Both the position numbers and the translations under genes were made by a program. A stretch of 64,000 nt of DNA, taken from the NCBI GenBank assembly GCA_944472155.2, contig OX235275.1, forward strand, positions 29,936,865 through 30,000,864, read 5' to 3'. Shown in pieces: positions 21,905-31,644 of the stretch; positions within the stretch are counted from its first letter, which is position 1; each line of letters opens with the position of its first letter. The notes beneath the pieces are model-generated. The model had not been told where the DNA came from. It made no database searches and saw nothing but the letters and a program-made list of their open reading frames with translations. Source of the stretch: Trichobilharzia szidati (Eukaryota; Platyhelminthes; Trematoda; Strigeidida; Schistosomatidae).

Positions 21905-22190
21905 ACTAGTCAGTAACTAGTGTAATATGTCTAATCCTATCTTCGTGCAGACTGAATTCTATCAGTCATGTTTGCAATGTGGTCACCATGCTAGGGGGCT
22001 CGCCATTATGGTGCACTGTGAATTGTTGGTATTAGATGGTTGGAGGGAATCGGCAGGAAGCCTTGGACCTAGGTTTCGTGCTAGCTGGCACTCATCAGCA
22101 AGGCGTATGTGCAACCTTGAAGGAACTGATGTCCCTTCTGAGATTCGAACCCGCGTCACCCAGTGCTGCAGTCAGAGACGTTACCACTGG
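21905..22190 (-). repeat. Family D hammerhead SINE, left part
   Basis: Minus orientation. The tRNA-like B-box complement (gattcgaacccgcg) lies at 22,143-22,156, the hammerhead at 22,060-22,104, then the body through gatggttgg and the gtgcagactgaattc tail to 21,905. P8 has split it; the remainder continues at 23,382-23,445. The copy at 59,205-59,640 is the uninterrupted equivalent. Confidence 0.75.
22060..22104 (-). ncRNA. Intact hammerhead ribozyme, family D
   Basis: Read on the minus strand: stem I strand GCCUUG, core CUGAUGA, stem II GUGC with loop CAGCUA and GCAC, then GAAA, minimal stem III (ACC/GGU), cleavage triplet GUC, and stem I strand CAAGGC. Every conserved catalytic base is present and stem I is six perfect pairs. 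The stem I and stem II sequences differ from the SMalpha type. Activity is predicted from the sequence only. Confidence 0.85.
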
Positions 22191-23368
22191 TATAAGAATA
22201 AAACTTGGGCACTGTGGCAGAGTGTAATTCCATTATGGGTAAATTTTATTTTGATAGAGTCTCACAGTGTTATACAGTAATATTTACTGATGACGTTTCG
22301 AGTACAATTTATTGCTCATAATCATATCAAGGTAATCACACGACTTCCTAAATTCATTTATATAATTCCGTTGTTTTTCACTTGATTTGATTGGTAGTAA
22401 TATTTTCCATATTTCGGGTATGAGTGATGATTCATTCCTTTTGCATGTGTTGGGTGTAGATTCGATGAACAAAGATTCAGTAATCAACCTCTCTCTCCAC
22501 CTACCTAGATTACTTTTTAGAATTTTAACCCTCTCCCATCATGCCATTCTGTGGTTGTGTGTTATTGCATGTTGTGCAATTGCCGAGCTTTTTTCTAAAT
22601 TACTTATCTTCTCGGGGTCAACCATTCTTACCTTAGCTAAATTCTTATGTTCCGACAATCTGATTACCCCCGATCTACTAGTTTGACCTATATAGTTGAC
22701 GTGGCTCACATTCATTGCATGGTATTTTGTAAATTTTATTATTTTGTCTAATTGGGTCAACCGACAGGGTCCTTTAACCTATAGAGCTTGTCTCTGAGTG
22801 AGTTTGTAGGTTTGAATGCCACCCTAATTCCTGCTTTATTTAGAATCCTACGTAGGGTCTCAGATGTCCCCTTTTTCTATGGTATAACTGTAGATGACTT
22901 ATATTCTCTCTTATTTATGTTATTATTACTAGTTTCACAATTCTTTTTATTTTTCTTTTGGCGTTTTTCAATCTTCCTAATGAATTTTATGGGATAGTTA
23001 TTTAAAACCAACGCCTTTTCCATCTGTTTTATTTCATCATTAAGGTCTTCTTTTGTGCTACTTAGTGCCAATGGCACTAAGTAATCTAGGTAGGTGAAGA
23101 GAGAGGTTGATTACTGAATCTTTGTTCATCGAATCTACACCCAACACATGCAAAAGGAATGAATCATCACTCATACCCGAAATATGGAAAATATTACTAC
23201 CAATCAAATCAAGTGAAAAACAACGGAATTATATAAATGAATTTAGGAAGTCGTGTGATTACCTTGATATGATTATGAGCAATAAATTGTACTCGAAACG
23301 TCATCAGTAAATATTACTGTATAACACTGTGAGACTCTATCAAAATAAAATTTACCCATAATGGAATT
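22191..23368 (-). mobile_element. P8: young Penelope-like element, minus
   Basis: Bounded by the 13-bp duplication acgttaccactgg at 22,178-22,190 and 23,369-23,381. Inverted arms of about 292 bp (22,224-22,515 and 23,079-23,370) appear to differ at about one base; both encode the same 67-aa C-terminal peptide on opposite strands. The minus-strand interior carries the linker and GIY-YIG domain. Near-identity of the arms indicates a recent insertion. It interrupts a family D SINE. Confidence 0.9.
22284..23077 (-). pseudogene. PLE protein C-terminal half with one frameshift
   Basis: From 23,077 downwards: EDLNDEIKQMEKALVLNNYP and a Lys-rich linker, then a frame with ETLRRILNKAGIRVAF and YKIPCNEC (first GIY-YIG strand), then, after a frame change near 22,700, VNYIGQTSRSGVIRLSEHKN and the C-terminal block. 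The domain order is that of PLE endonucleases. RT is absent. Apart from the frame break the coding is well preserved, in line with the recent age of P8. Confidence 0.8.
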
Positions 23369-23381
23369 ACGTTACCACTGG

Positions 23382-23445
23382 GCTATTCAGGCTCGCGACT
23401 GACCTACTGTAGGACTGTATTGGATATTTTTGATTGATATTTTGA
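23382..23445 (-). repeat. Family D SINE, right part beyond P8
   Basis: Continues the SINE interrupted at 22,190: gctattcaggctcgcgactg and the cctactgtaggactgtattg stretch, which matches 59,527-59,555 in the uninterrupted copy. Confidence 0.65.
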
Positions 23446-23589
23446 TATCAGTTTGCTGAATTTCCTGTTCTTTTCTTTGATATCAGCTTTTAAACTGTCT
23501 TTTTGGTTCATTTGCTGGTTGTCATGAATCTGTTGTCCACGTAAGTAGACAGTGTTTTGACAATTCGCCCTAATTGACACTTGTCATCT

Positions 23590-23895
23590 GGCTGTACCTG
23601 CATTCCTCAGTAAGTTAGTAAGTGATAGTGTTCCCATTGCCACTCAAACCCAATAGCCAATGTCTCAAACGCTAAAATGTCATCCACTAGACCATTTGAG
23701 CCCCACCTCTTGTAGAATAAGTAACGGTTATTTTACGTCTGAACACAACGATAGGTACTGGTTTCCAGTCGCAATGGGGAACATCATTACTCATTTTACT
23801 GAGGAATACAGGTATGTCCTCCCCCCTATTGACGAGTTCCAAATAGGACGAAATACGCATCCTCCTAGATTCCTAGATGCTAATCACTCCATCTA
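23590..23895 (+). repeat. Family B (SMalpha-like), palindromic, decayed
   Basis: A left arm in minus sense (acctgcattcctcagtaagt, 23,596-23,615), a central head region (actagaccatttgagcccca, 23,683-23,705) and a plus body (gaggaatacaggtatgtcct onward) with hammerhead remnant, ending in gctaatcactccatct. Same palindromic arrangement as 1,185-1,593. Confidence 0.6.
23811..23873 (+). ncRNA. Hammerhead, SMalpha type, C3 to U
   Basis: UUGACGA precedes stem II GUUC/GGAC (one G-U pair), followed by GAAA at 23,850-23,853 and an ACGC stem III strand. The residue at C3 is U, and stem I is largely lost. Probably inactive. Confidence 0.6.
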
Positions 23896-24755
23896 AAGGA
23901 AAATTGAATTTATAAAATGTTTTGTTGACAAATTTTTAAAATGACACTGATTTCTGAGAACACGATAAACTAAATATTATATATATAAGTGGGATGAATC
24001 GCATATTGGGATAAATTTCTCTCTATGTCCATTCATCAATATAAAAATATTTTAATTTACTTTCATTGCACATCACTTCTGCAAAGTACACTACGCTGTA
24101 TAAGATAAGATACCTTATTCATTTATTCAGCGGAGGATAGATTGAAAATGAAGGCATAGAAAGATAGACGTCACTTTTTCTGACAGAATTTCAAAAAAAT
24201 CAGAATTCCAATTAGCTGATATTCACTCTTTTATAATAATAATTGACGACATACATTTCACAGTTCCCCATCTTCTTTCTCACTCACTATCATCAATTTA
24301 ATAAATTATCTTTTATTTTTGGTAAAGAAAAAATATATAATAGTAAAAGGCATGATTAAATATATTCTATTTACTTAGTTTTAATCAAAATATTGCCTCC
24401 ATTAGGGCGCTGAAATAATAAGTAGAATGTGAACTTCTGTTGCACCTGCAGTCTAAGACTAAATCTGTCAGTTAGGCGTACTAGTGAGTGAGTGAGTGAG
24501 TGAGTGAGGGAGGGGGCAGGGGATGAGTGGAAAGCGATTTTAGCTTTGTGATGTATATTTGTGGTAGATTTCTGTTTTTTTATCTAACCCCCCCCCCCGT
24601 GATTCTTCCCTTCTTACTACCTATCCTTTTTACTTTCAGTCTAGGTTGTATATTAGCCGAGACTGTTTTTAATTTCTGAATGAGATGAAGGGTGGGAATA
24701 TTTTTTCATATTTTTATATTTATTGAAGGTTTTGGTCGATATCAATGTAGATTTT
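23896..24755. other. Spacer, no gene seen
   Basis: AT-rich, with a (GAGT)n run at 24,483-24,508 and a C-run near 24,589-24,598. No gene recognised. Confidence 0.45.
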
Positions 24756-24905
24756 TTAACGAATGGATATTAGTTAGAGAACCATTGAATGTTGTCAAGT
24801 CCTGGACACAGTTGTTTCGTCCTAGTTTGTCACATTTCATCCGTTCTTATCCATCATAACACTAGGGGATTGAATCAACGACATTCAGATTGCCGATTGG
24901 TTGAT
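24756..24905 (-). repeat. Family C SINE, decayed
   Basis: Contains ttagttagagaaccattgaa and a mutated hammerhead region (gttgtttcgtcctagtttgt, 24,811-24,830) on the minus strand. Core lost. Confidence 0.5.
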
Positions 24906-25044
24906 GTAATTTAAATTGACATTCACTTTTGCTCAAAACTTAGGGAACCAATCGGTGAGTTCTTTTATATTAGCTTACCAGGGTTCTTTGGATAATACAC
25001 AGTCAAATTTATCCAATAGTATCGAAATCCTTTGTTTATTATTA

Positions 25045-25290
25045 TTCCATGGAGGATTTCATCATGAGCTGACATCAGTTAGAGAACCACTGGAAAACCT
25101 GGAAGTACTGGACAACTGTTTCGTCCTAGTTTGGGACTCTTCAGCAGTACACACTGGGTTCGAATCCAGGTGAAAACGTACTGATAAAGAGTCCCAAACT
25201 AGGACGAAACAGCTGTCCAGTACTCACAGGTTTTCCAGTGGTTCTCTAACTGATGTCAGCTCATGATGAAATCCTCCATGCAATCAAAAA
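25045..25290. repeat. Family C palindromic hammerhead SINE
   Basis: Two inverted arms (about 25,050-25,150 and 25,171-25,282) flank a short centre containing the B-box-like GGTTCGAATCC (25,157-25,167). Both arms begin or end with ggaggatttcatcatgagct or its complement. Each arm carries a hammerhead; the left one is intact and the right one is broken (AUAAAGA instead of CUGAAGA at 25,177-25,183). Near-palindromic over about 230 bp. Confidence 0.85.
25105..25150 (-). ncRNA. Intact hammerhead ribozyme, family C
   Basis: On the minus strand: stem I GUACUG paired with CAGUAC (six pairs), core CUGAAGA, stem II GUCC-CAAACUA-GGAC, GAAA, minimal stem III (AC/GU with loop AGUU) and a GUC cleavage triplet. 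All conserved core positions are present, and stem II has the preferred G10.1-C11.1 pair. This is the best-preserved family C ribozyme in the window. Stem III of two pairs usually needs dimers or tertiary contacts for efficient cleavage. Confidence 0.85.
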
Positions 25291-25324
25291 AAATCCCTAC
25301 AAAACAAATACTTGAATATTATTA

Positions 25325-26090
25325 TTCCCTCGGGTTCCATTTGGAACATAGCGCTTTAACTGGGGTAAATCCCCATTTTGTCCTGTTCTCTGCAGCCGTC
25401 TTCAGCTAGCGCCTATGATTTTATTGTAGGCTCCTGTCTCCTCCTAACACGACCTCCTCCATGTCACCCTTGGACACATGCACAATTCATCGTTCCCCAT
25501 ACGGATTCAATTTGAGTCATAACCTGGCGTGTGATGTTACTCAGTGATCTCCTTAGTATTATTTGTCCGTACCATCTCCACTTTCTTCGAAATATTTGTT
25601 AAGCAATAGGTTCTCACCTGTTGGTTCATTCCCAGAGTTTTTTCTGACCGTCTGATCTTCAGTATCGAGGAATCGAGGTCATTTGCTGATGCAAATCTGA
25701 AGTGGCCTGCTGGAAATGCTTTCGATGACGAGCCAAGTTTCTAAGCCATGTAGTAGCACACTGACTGACTGCATGGCCTATAGTTGATGTTGGAAATCCA
25801 GATTTTTTGTCAATTTTTCAAAATGATTTCAGGGTAATGAAGAACTGTCTTGTTTTTTTCGATCCGATTGATTTTGACATCCTGATCTGTTTAGACGATG
25901 TTGATTCGGTCAGACAAGTGAAATAAGTGGCTTCCTTCAGAATTCTCCCTTTGGCAGTGATTGATATTTGTTGTTATTTTCATCATCTCCGTCTTCTGTG
26001 TGTTTCCTTGAAGTTCTTTCTTTGCAACCAGCCTTCTTCTTCTTCTTCCAGTTTGTTGACTTTCGCCTACCGGCAATTATACAGTCTAAA
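25325..26090 (-). mobile_element. RTE-like LINE 3' half, minus
   Basis: Starts at the family 3' end (ttccctcgggttccatttgg, 25,323-25,345) and runs on the minus strand back through the C-terminal domain, the SETW block region and the inter-domain segment to about 26,090. About 765 bp, broken by many stops. Long minus and plus ORFs at 25,891-26,169 overlap it in shifted frames and are shadows. Confidence 0.7.
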
Positions 26091-26194
26091 AGTTTCTCAG
26101 GTACAAAAGAAGTACTATACAGCAAAATTACTCAACCAAAATCAACCACAAGAAGTACCTGAGAATTAAGAAAAACATTCTCAACAAGGTGGGA

Positions 26195-26615
26195 CGAAAA
26201 CTATGTCTGCGATCATCAGACAGAGCGAACACATTTCTCTCAGACATTTCAACCTGCAACCAGTCACTGCATCGAGTAAACTAGCCTTCATTCCGACGAA
26301 ATCGCAGTCATAAAACAACACATTACTATAAAAACTATCGATCATGCAACAAGAAATGTGAAGTATTAAAACCCACGGATTAACCAAAAACAAAGGCAAG
26401 TAATAAAGACGAAGGCAAAAGGAGATATCGACAATGCTGCATACCAAGTAATCCACAACGGGAAACTCATGGAATCCTTCGAAGTGAAGAAGGGAGTAGG
26501 AAAAGCTGGTTGCCTACTATCTCCAATGATTTTCCTGATTGCGGTAGACCGGATAATGCGACAGACAGTGGGCGGTAAGGAGACAGGCATAAAATGGACC
26601 TAAGTAACTGATACC
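26195..26615 (+). mobile_element. RTE-like LINE, reverse transcriptase fragment
   Basis: The plus strand at about 26,437-26,600 encodes VIHNGKLMESFEVKKGVGKA then GCLLSPMIFLIAVDRIMR, the RT region just before the catalytic FADD box. The QGCLLSP signature is altered to KAGCLLSP. Opposite orientation to the adjacent 25,325-26,090 fragment. Confidence 0.7.
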
Positions 26616-26903
26616 GCTCCAAATGAGACCTAAATTGACTGTGCGAAATTTAACATTCGAAAATAAGTTATCCATGACAAGATATTAGAAAACTATCAGT
26701 GACTAGGTTTTCAGGTAGATCCAGATGACGAATCTGAGATGGGAGGAAACTCATCTGCAAGTCATAATCAATCAAATGATATAATTGGTAAAACACTATA
26801 TCATTTTGTTGTTGCTGTTCTTCTATTATGTCGCTACTATTTACACTACAGAAGGGGAATACTTTGAAAACGGAAGCACACACAAGATCCTAATACGTTT
26901 TAA

Positions 26904-27185
26904 TACGTTTTTAAAAGTTTGACCATGGACTGATACCAGTTAGAGAACCATTGAAAACCAGCTGGGAGTACTGGATAGCTGTTTCATCCTAGTTTGAGAA
27001 TCATCGGCAGTACGCAGTGACTGAATGGTATACGAGCTTGCCTTGTAACCGGAAGGTCCTGAGTTCGAGCCTTGGCGATGGTTGCGTGTTGCCGATGGTA
27101 CCCAAAGTAGGATGAAACAGCTGTACAGTACTCCGGTGGTGGCTTTCAATGGTTCTCTAACTGATATCAATCCGTGGTCAAACTC
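26904..27185. repeat. Family C palindromic SINE, subfamily with CGATGA core
   Basis: Arms 26,915-27,013 and 27,088-27,178 are inverted (gaccatggactgatacc and its complement). A plus tRNA-like head lies between (gtgactgaatggtatacgag at 27,017-27,036; TTCGAGCC B-box remnant near 27,062-27,070). Hammerhead cores read CCGAUGA on both sides, so U4 is lost. Confidence 0.7.
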
Positions 27186-27494
27186 GTAAAAACAAATTTA
27201 ATCCTAACAAACCAACTCTTGAAAATTGATATGGTTTTTGTAAAGCAATATCCTCTCAGTCTAGACAATATTTCTGTCTAACATTTCACACGCTTTTCAA
27301 TCACACTTTTCTAATTTATTTAATATTTACATTTAGAATGAAGAAACAAAAAAACAATCTTTCTCACAAATCATCAAAAAAAAGTGATAATATTTTGATA
27401 AATACTTTTATCATTATTAATTTCAGTAATTTACAAATTCCCATTTAGACACTTTCAAGTTCTGCTTTGCTTAGATTGGACCGATTTCCCCCCT
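27186..27494. other. Spacer, no gene seen
   Basis: AT-rich unassigned sequence. Confidence 0.4.
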
Positions 27495-27654
27495 TAGTCA
27501 TCAACTGACTTCAGTTAGAGAACCATTGTAAATCATCAAGGAGGACTAGACAGCTAGCTGCCCTATCCTTGTTTAGGGCTCTTCGACAGTACTACTCACC
27601 AATGATCGCAGTAAGGATGGAACCTAGGACTTACAGGTTACAAAGTGAGTTCGT
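27495..27654 (-). repeat. Family C SINE, minus, decayed
   Basis: agttagagaaccattgtaaa at 27,514-27,533 and the cagtac end near 27,587-27,592 bound a degraded hammerhead. Part of the head follows to 27,654, where it meets the next LINE fragment. Confidence 0.5.
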
Positions 27655-28160
27655 TAACTACTCAGCAACAAAATTCGGATTTTCAATACAAACGTAAAGT
27701 CAGTCAGTTCTTCTACACGTACGGATCAGAAACTTGGCGGGTCACAAAGAATATTTCCAACAGCCTGTTGCAGACATTTATCAACAACTGTCTTCGTTCT
27801 AAACTGAAGATCAGATGGCCGGAAAGAAACACCAACAACAAGAAACTATGGGTACAAACAAAACAAGAACCAATCAACCAACAAATATGCAGGAGAAAGT
27901 CGAGATGGATTGGACACTCGCTGAGGAGGCCGCTGGGTGACATCGCGCGTCAGGCAAGTGCTCGAGTGGAACCCGGAAGGGAAGCGGCGAGTGGGACGTC
28001 CAAGGGTGACATGGAGGAAATCGTGTGAAGAAGAGTTGAAACAGTATGGACTAACATGGATGCAAGTGAAAAGTACAGCAGGAGACAGAAGCAAGTGGAG
28101 ACGTGTAGTTGAAGCCCTATGTTCCACTAGGAACCCAAGGGAACAATAATAATATATAAA
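27655..28160 (+). mobile_element. RTE-like LINE 3' end, well preserved
   Basis: Encodes, across two frames, YGSETWRVTKNISNSLLQTF, INNCLRSKLKIRWPER, RRKSRWIGHSLRRPLGDIAR and GKRRVGRPRVTWRKSCEEEL, the C-terminal tail typical of RTE endonuclease-RT proteins, with the frame change at about 27,940. It ends EALCSTRNPREQ with (AAT)n at 28,145-28,153. The best copy of this tail in the window; the schistosome SR2 family is the nearest match I know. Confidence 0.8.
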
Positions 28161-28369
28161 TATAATAACTACTTAGCCAGTGGGATAGAATTCAATGACC
28201 AGTCTGTGAATGCTAACTTTCATCAGTGCATGATATAAACTGGACAACTGTTTTATCCGTGTTTGATTTTCACCTGTAGAATTTCGAGTTTGTGTGATAT
28301 TAAACGTCAGTCAGTCGTTTTTGTGAAATCCAAATCTCCTCGAGTCTTCTAATTTCTTCTTTTTCCTTC

Positions 28370-28595
28370 ATGTTCCCCACTGGAACATAGATGGGCTTCA
28401 AGCTAGTGGCTTGAAGTTTCTGTAGCAGCGTTTATTTTACCAGGATGGGGTTGCTAGCCTCATGCCCAACCTTTCCTCTTCACCAGCATTATTTCTGGCT
28501 TAGCGAGGTAAAGGAGTGCGTCTGTCGTGGGGGATCGAACCCCGAACCATGTGCATGGTTGGCGAGCGTCCTAACCGCTATGCCACCGACGCTTC
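28370..28595 (-). repeat. Family A SINE, minus, full length
   Basis: Tail (ttccccactggaacatagat, 28,374-28,393), body (ggggttgctagcctcatgcc, 28,446-28,465; ttagcgaggtaaaggagtgc, 28,500-28,519) and the tRNA-like head at 28,529-28,592 with intact B-box complement ggatcgaacccc and A-box complement gctatgccaccg. The best family A head in the window, yet the acceptor arm does not fold like a tRNA. Confidence 0.75.
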
Positions 28596-29675
28596 CTTAG
28601 GAATAATAAATTGAAATGAAATGGCAACACCATTTGTTTCAAGAAGAGATTTACCAACACTGATCGATAATTGAAAATGACTCTGCTTTTTTTCTTTTTG
28701 TATAGTGGCATTCACAATGACAGTATTGATGAATTGCTTTAGAAATGTCAAATGACAACGGAAAAAGTCAACGCAGAGAGAGAAAGAAAGAGGGAGAGAG
28801 GGAAACAAACGCTTCTCCTTTAACAAATAACGATCATTGTTGTTTTTACCGACTAATAGACAAATAAATAGTAAAAAGGAAGTGATTAGCCAGTACTAAC
28901 AGCAACCCCAATACCCAAATACCAAAGTTTCGGCAAATTCATCTTTCATCTAAGTTGTGAATGTATGCCGCATTTCGATACAGTGTGTATTGCTTTGCGA
29001 TGCGATGCGATGCAATGCAATGCGGTGTGATGCGGTGAAATGAAGTGGTAGGGTAGGACATTATTCTTTTCCTTTTTCTTTTTTTCATAGATGAAAAGAC
29101 AATGCGGTTTGAACGAAGGAAAATATAAAAGATAAGGGATATGAATTATATTCATTGTGTGATAACAAGATCAAAAGCGTATATATAAATATACATATAT
29201 GTTTGAGGATAATAGCAGCAATGATAGTAGTAATAATAATGGTAGTAACAATAACAGAGATGATTTAGTGAGGCATTTAAAGAATTTTTCAAGGAAGAAA
29301 AAGACGACGAGGACAAATTCTATGAAGTGTTTGTTTTTGACAACAAAAAAACAACAACCGGAATCAAAGGGAAATAAATATTGTGCATAAACCAAGTAGT
29401 AATAAGAGGAAGAGGAGGAGAAGCTTTAGTTGCGTTGAAAAAAATGCACTCCTGTCTTCTTTTCTTTGCATTTCTTTGAAGGATCTAAACATCCTGAATT
29501 GGCGATCTTTTAATCTCTTTTTATTTTATAGGATTAGTTTGTAATGACACTGAGAACTGATAGTGATTGGTGAATAGAATTCATTTTTACAACCTTGAAG
29601 CGTTTGATTTATTCCACGTTAAAATTCACCATGATCTAGTATTGCAACAATAGAAGGCAAGACACGCGAGCTAAG
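28596..29675. other. Spacer, no gene seen
   Basis: Unique-looking AT-rich DNA with purine-rich ORF artefacts. No domain recognised. Confidence 0.45.
28992..29036. repeat. (GCGAT)n pentamer tract
   Basis: About nine units of a five-base repeat, starting gcgatgcgatgcgatgcaat and decaying towards gcggtg. Unusually GC-rich against its surroundings. Confidence 0.7.
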
Positions 29676-29687
29676 GTATATTTTTTC

Positions 29688-31195
29688 GATAGATAAAGAA
29701 AGACTAGATTTGTAGTATAAAATGATATCATTCTATTTCAGAGGTTCTCATCAGCTGCTGCAAACTACCTGAAATTACAATGGTTCGAGACGAATTCGAA
29801 CAGACGAGACTGAGTGACGCTATCAATGAAACAACATACTACCGTCGATACGTCGATGACACTTTTGTTGTTTGCATCGACATGAGTCAGGCATCCGTAT
29901 TATTTGACCGCCTAAATGAGATCCATCCAAACATCAAATTCACCATGGAATACGAACACAATGATGAGTTCAATTTCCTGGACCTAAATGTAAAAAGAAG
30001 AAACGATGGAACGGTCGAAAATTCCATCTACAGAAAAGAAACTTAGACTGGACAATACCTTCACTACAACAGCTTCTGCCCTATGAGCTATAAGCGGGGA
30101 TTAGTAAGGATACTGTACGACAGGGCCAGGAAGTTATTTTCGCCCAACAAGGTAGAAGAAGAATTAAGCTTTGTTGAAAAATGCCTTAAGGAAAACAGGT
30201 ATCCAAAAGGATTTATCCTAAAGTACAGCAAAGAAAGAGATGAGAAAGAGAAGTATCCAACAGTTGAAAAGAAGAAAGTGTTCATTTGCCTCCCATAGAA
30301 AGGAGAAACAGTATCGCAAAAGATTGAAAAGAGGATGAAAGGAACAATAAAGAGATGCTTCCCTGCAGCCAATCTGGTGACACTATACAGTACTACATGC
30401 TCTATAAGCCAATCGAAACTGGATAAGTACCCTGCTGATATTACCTCCAACTGCATTTGTAAATTTACGTGCACCTGCGGCAGCAAGTACATTGGAAGGA
30501 CAGGAAGAAGGGCTTCTATCCGGTTTTCAGAGCATATTCGGAGAAACTTATGCTTAAAAGGAAGCAGATATTTACAAAGTGCAATTACTGAACACCTTGT
30601 GGATATGGATCATTTTGTCGAGATTTCCAAATCCTTCAAAATATTAAGCATACAAAGGACAGCGAATCTACTACGATTTGCTGCTGAAGCAATTGCAATC
30701 AAACCTCTCAGAGCAAACTTATGGACACAGAAAGAGAGTGTAGTCAATCTCTCACTCCCTAGGTAACCATATCACTTTTATTACACTGATTACCCATACA
30801 CACTAGTGGGCTCAACTCACTAAGCAAGTTTTCCAATTCATGAACTTTGATCTTGTTGAGTTGCCATATTGACACTGTTTATTAGATTTTTCTGTTTTCC
30901 GTCTTCTCTCACTCCCCCCTTTGTTTTTCATAGTTTGATCGTATATAAACTGATGGTAACTTAAATGAAAAAATGTAATACTTATGATCCAGATGCCTTC
31001 ATCTTATAATGTTTTTTCTAATACCTCTCAAACACTGAAGCATGAAATGTTATTATTTATAACCACTGTAATTTCATCAGGTAGTTTGCAGCTGATGAGG
31101 AACTGTGAAATAGAATGATAATATCACATTTTATACTCTACTACTACTATACTAATTTGGTCTTTCTCTATCGAAATTTATCAAGGGAACCAAAT
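29688..31195 (+). mobile_element. P9: Penelope-like element with YVDD motif
   Basis: Flanked by gtatattttttc at 29,676-29,687 and 31,196-31,207. Inverted arms at about 29,688-29,783 and 31,064-31,185 share ctgcaaactacctg and its complement. The interior codes for the end of RT, the linker and the GIY-YIG endonuclease. It belongs to the same subfamily as P11 and differs from P4, P10 and P12. Confidence 0.9.
29780..30766 (+). pseudogene. PLE RT C-terminus plus GIY-YIG endonuclease
   Basis: 29,780-30,046 contains YYRRYVDDTFVVCI, the RT catalytic Asp pair, and FDRLNEIHPNIKFTMEYE; 30,083-30,298 contains the linker (EEELSFVEKCLKENRYPKGF); 30,335-30,766 holds ICKFTCTCGSKYIGRTGRR and the C-terminal block AAEAIAIKPLRANLWTQKES. 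Stops at 30,044 and 30,296 separate the three parts, so the reading frame is broken although each part is well conserved. The 5' part of RT is missing. Confidence 0.85.
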
Positions 31196-31207
31196 GTATA
31201 TTTTTTC

Positions 31208-31630
31208 ATTGATCAAACCTCTGTTTATGCCTGTACAGTTTATATTCTTTAACCAATCATAACTGAGCGTGTAATTTCGGCTTACATCAAACGAAATATT
31301 TTTAAATATACATAGGATTCTGTTGTTAATGCAGTTTATAACCGTGGGAAAAGTATTCCGACTCTAACATCAAAAAGAGTGTTCAAACAGATATATTGTA
31401 TTCTGTCGCTAATGTCGGATTGAATTGTGAAAATCTGTGAGAACAATATTCCGTTGGCACACACTGTCTGTATCACACCACCACCACCACCACAGTATTA
31501 GTTAGAGACAATTATTAGAATCTAGCATGCACTGGAAAATAGTATGCAACTGTAAAGCCTATCAGAAGTCGAAACCAGGATCACTGAGTTACTAAGCAAA
31601 CAATATTTTAACAGGTTAACCGATTTGAGG
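31208..31630. other. Spacer, no gene seen
   Basis: Unassigned, with a (CAC)n run at 31,476-31,492. Confidence 0.4.
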
Positions 31631-31644
31631 GAATAATTCAGTAG

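Noticed and set aside
22284..22305. CTGATGA near 22,286 in the P8 arm as a hammerhead
   Set aside because: The following bases give no stem II and GAGT replaces GAAA.
22284..23310. Two identical 67-aa genes on opposite strands
   Set aside because: They are the two inverted arms of P8 and encode only the PLE C-terminus.
30083..30298. Separate small Lys/Glu-rich gene
   Set aside because: It is the linker between RT and endonuclease of P9, cut out by two stop codons.
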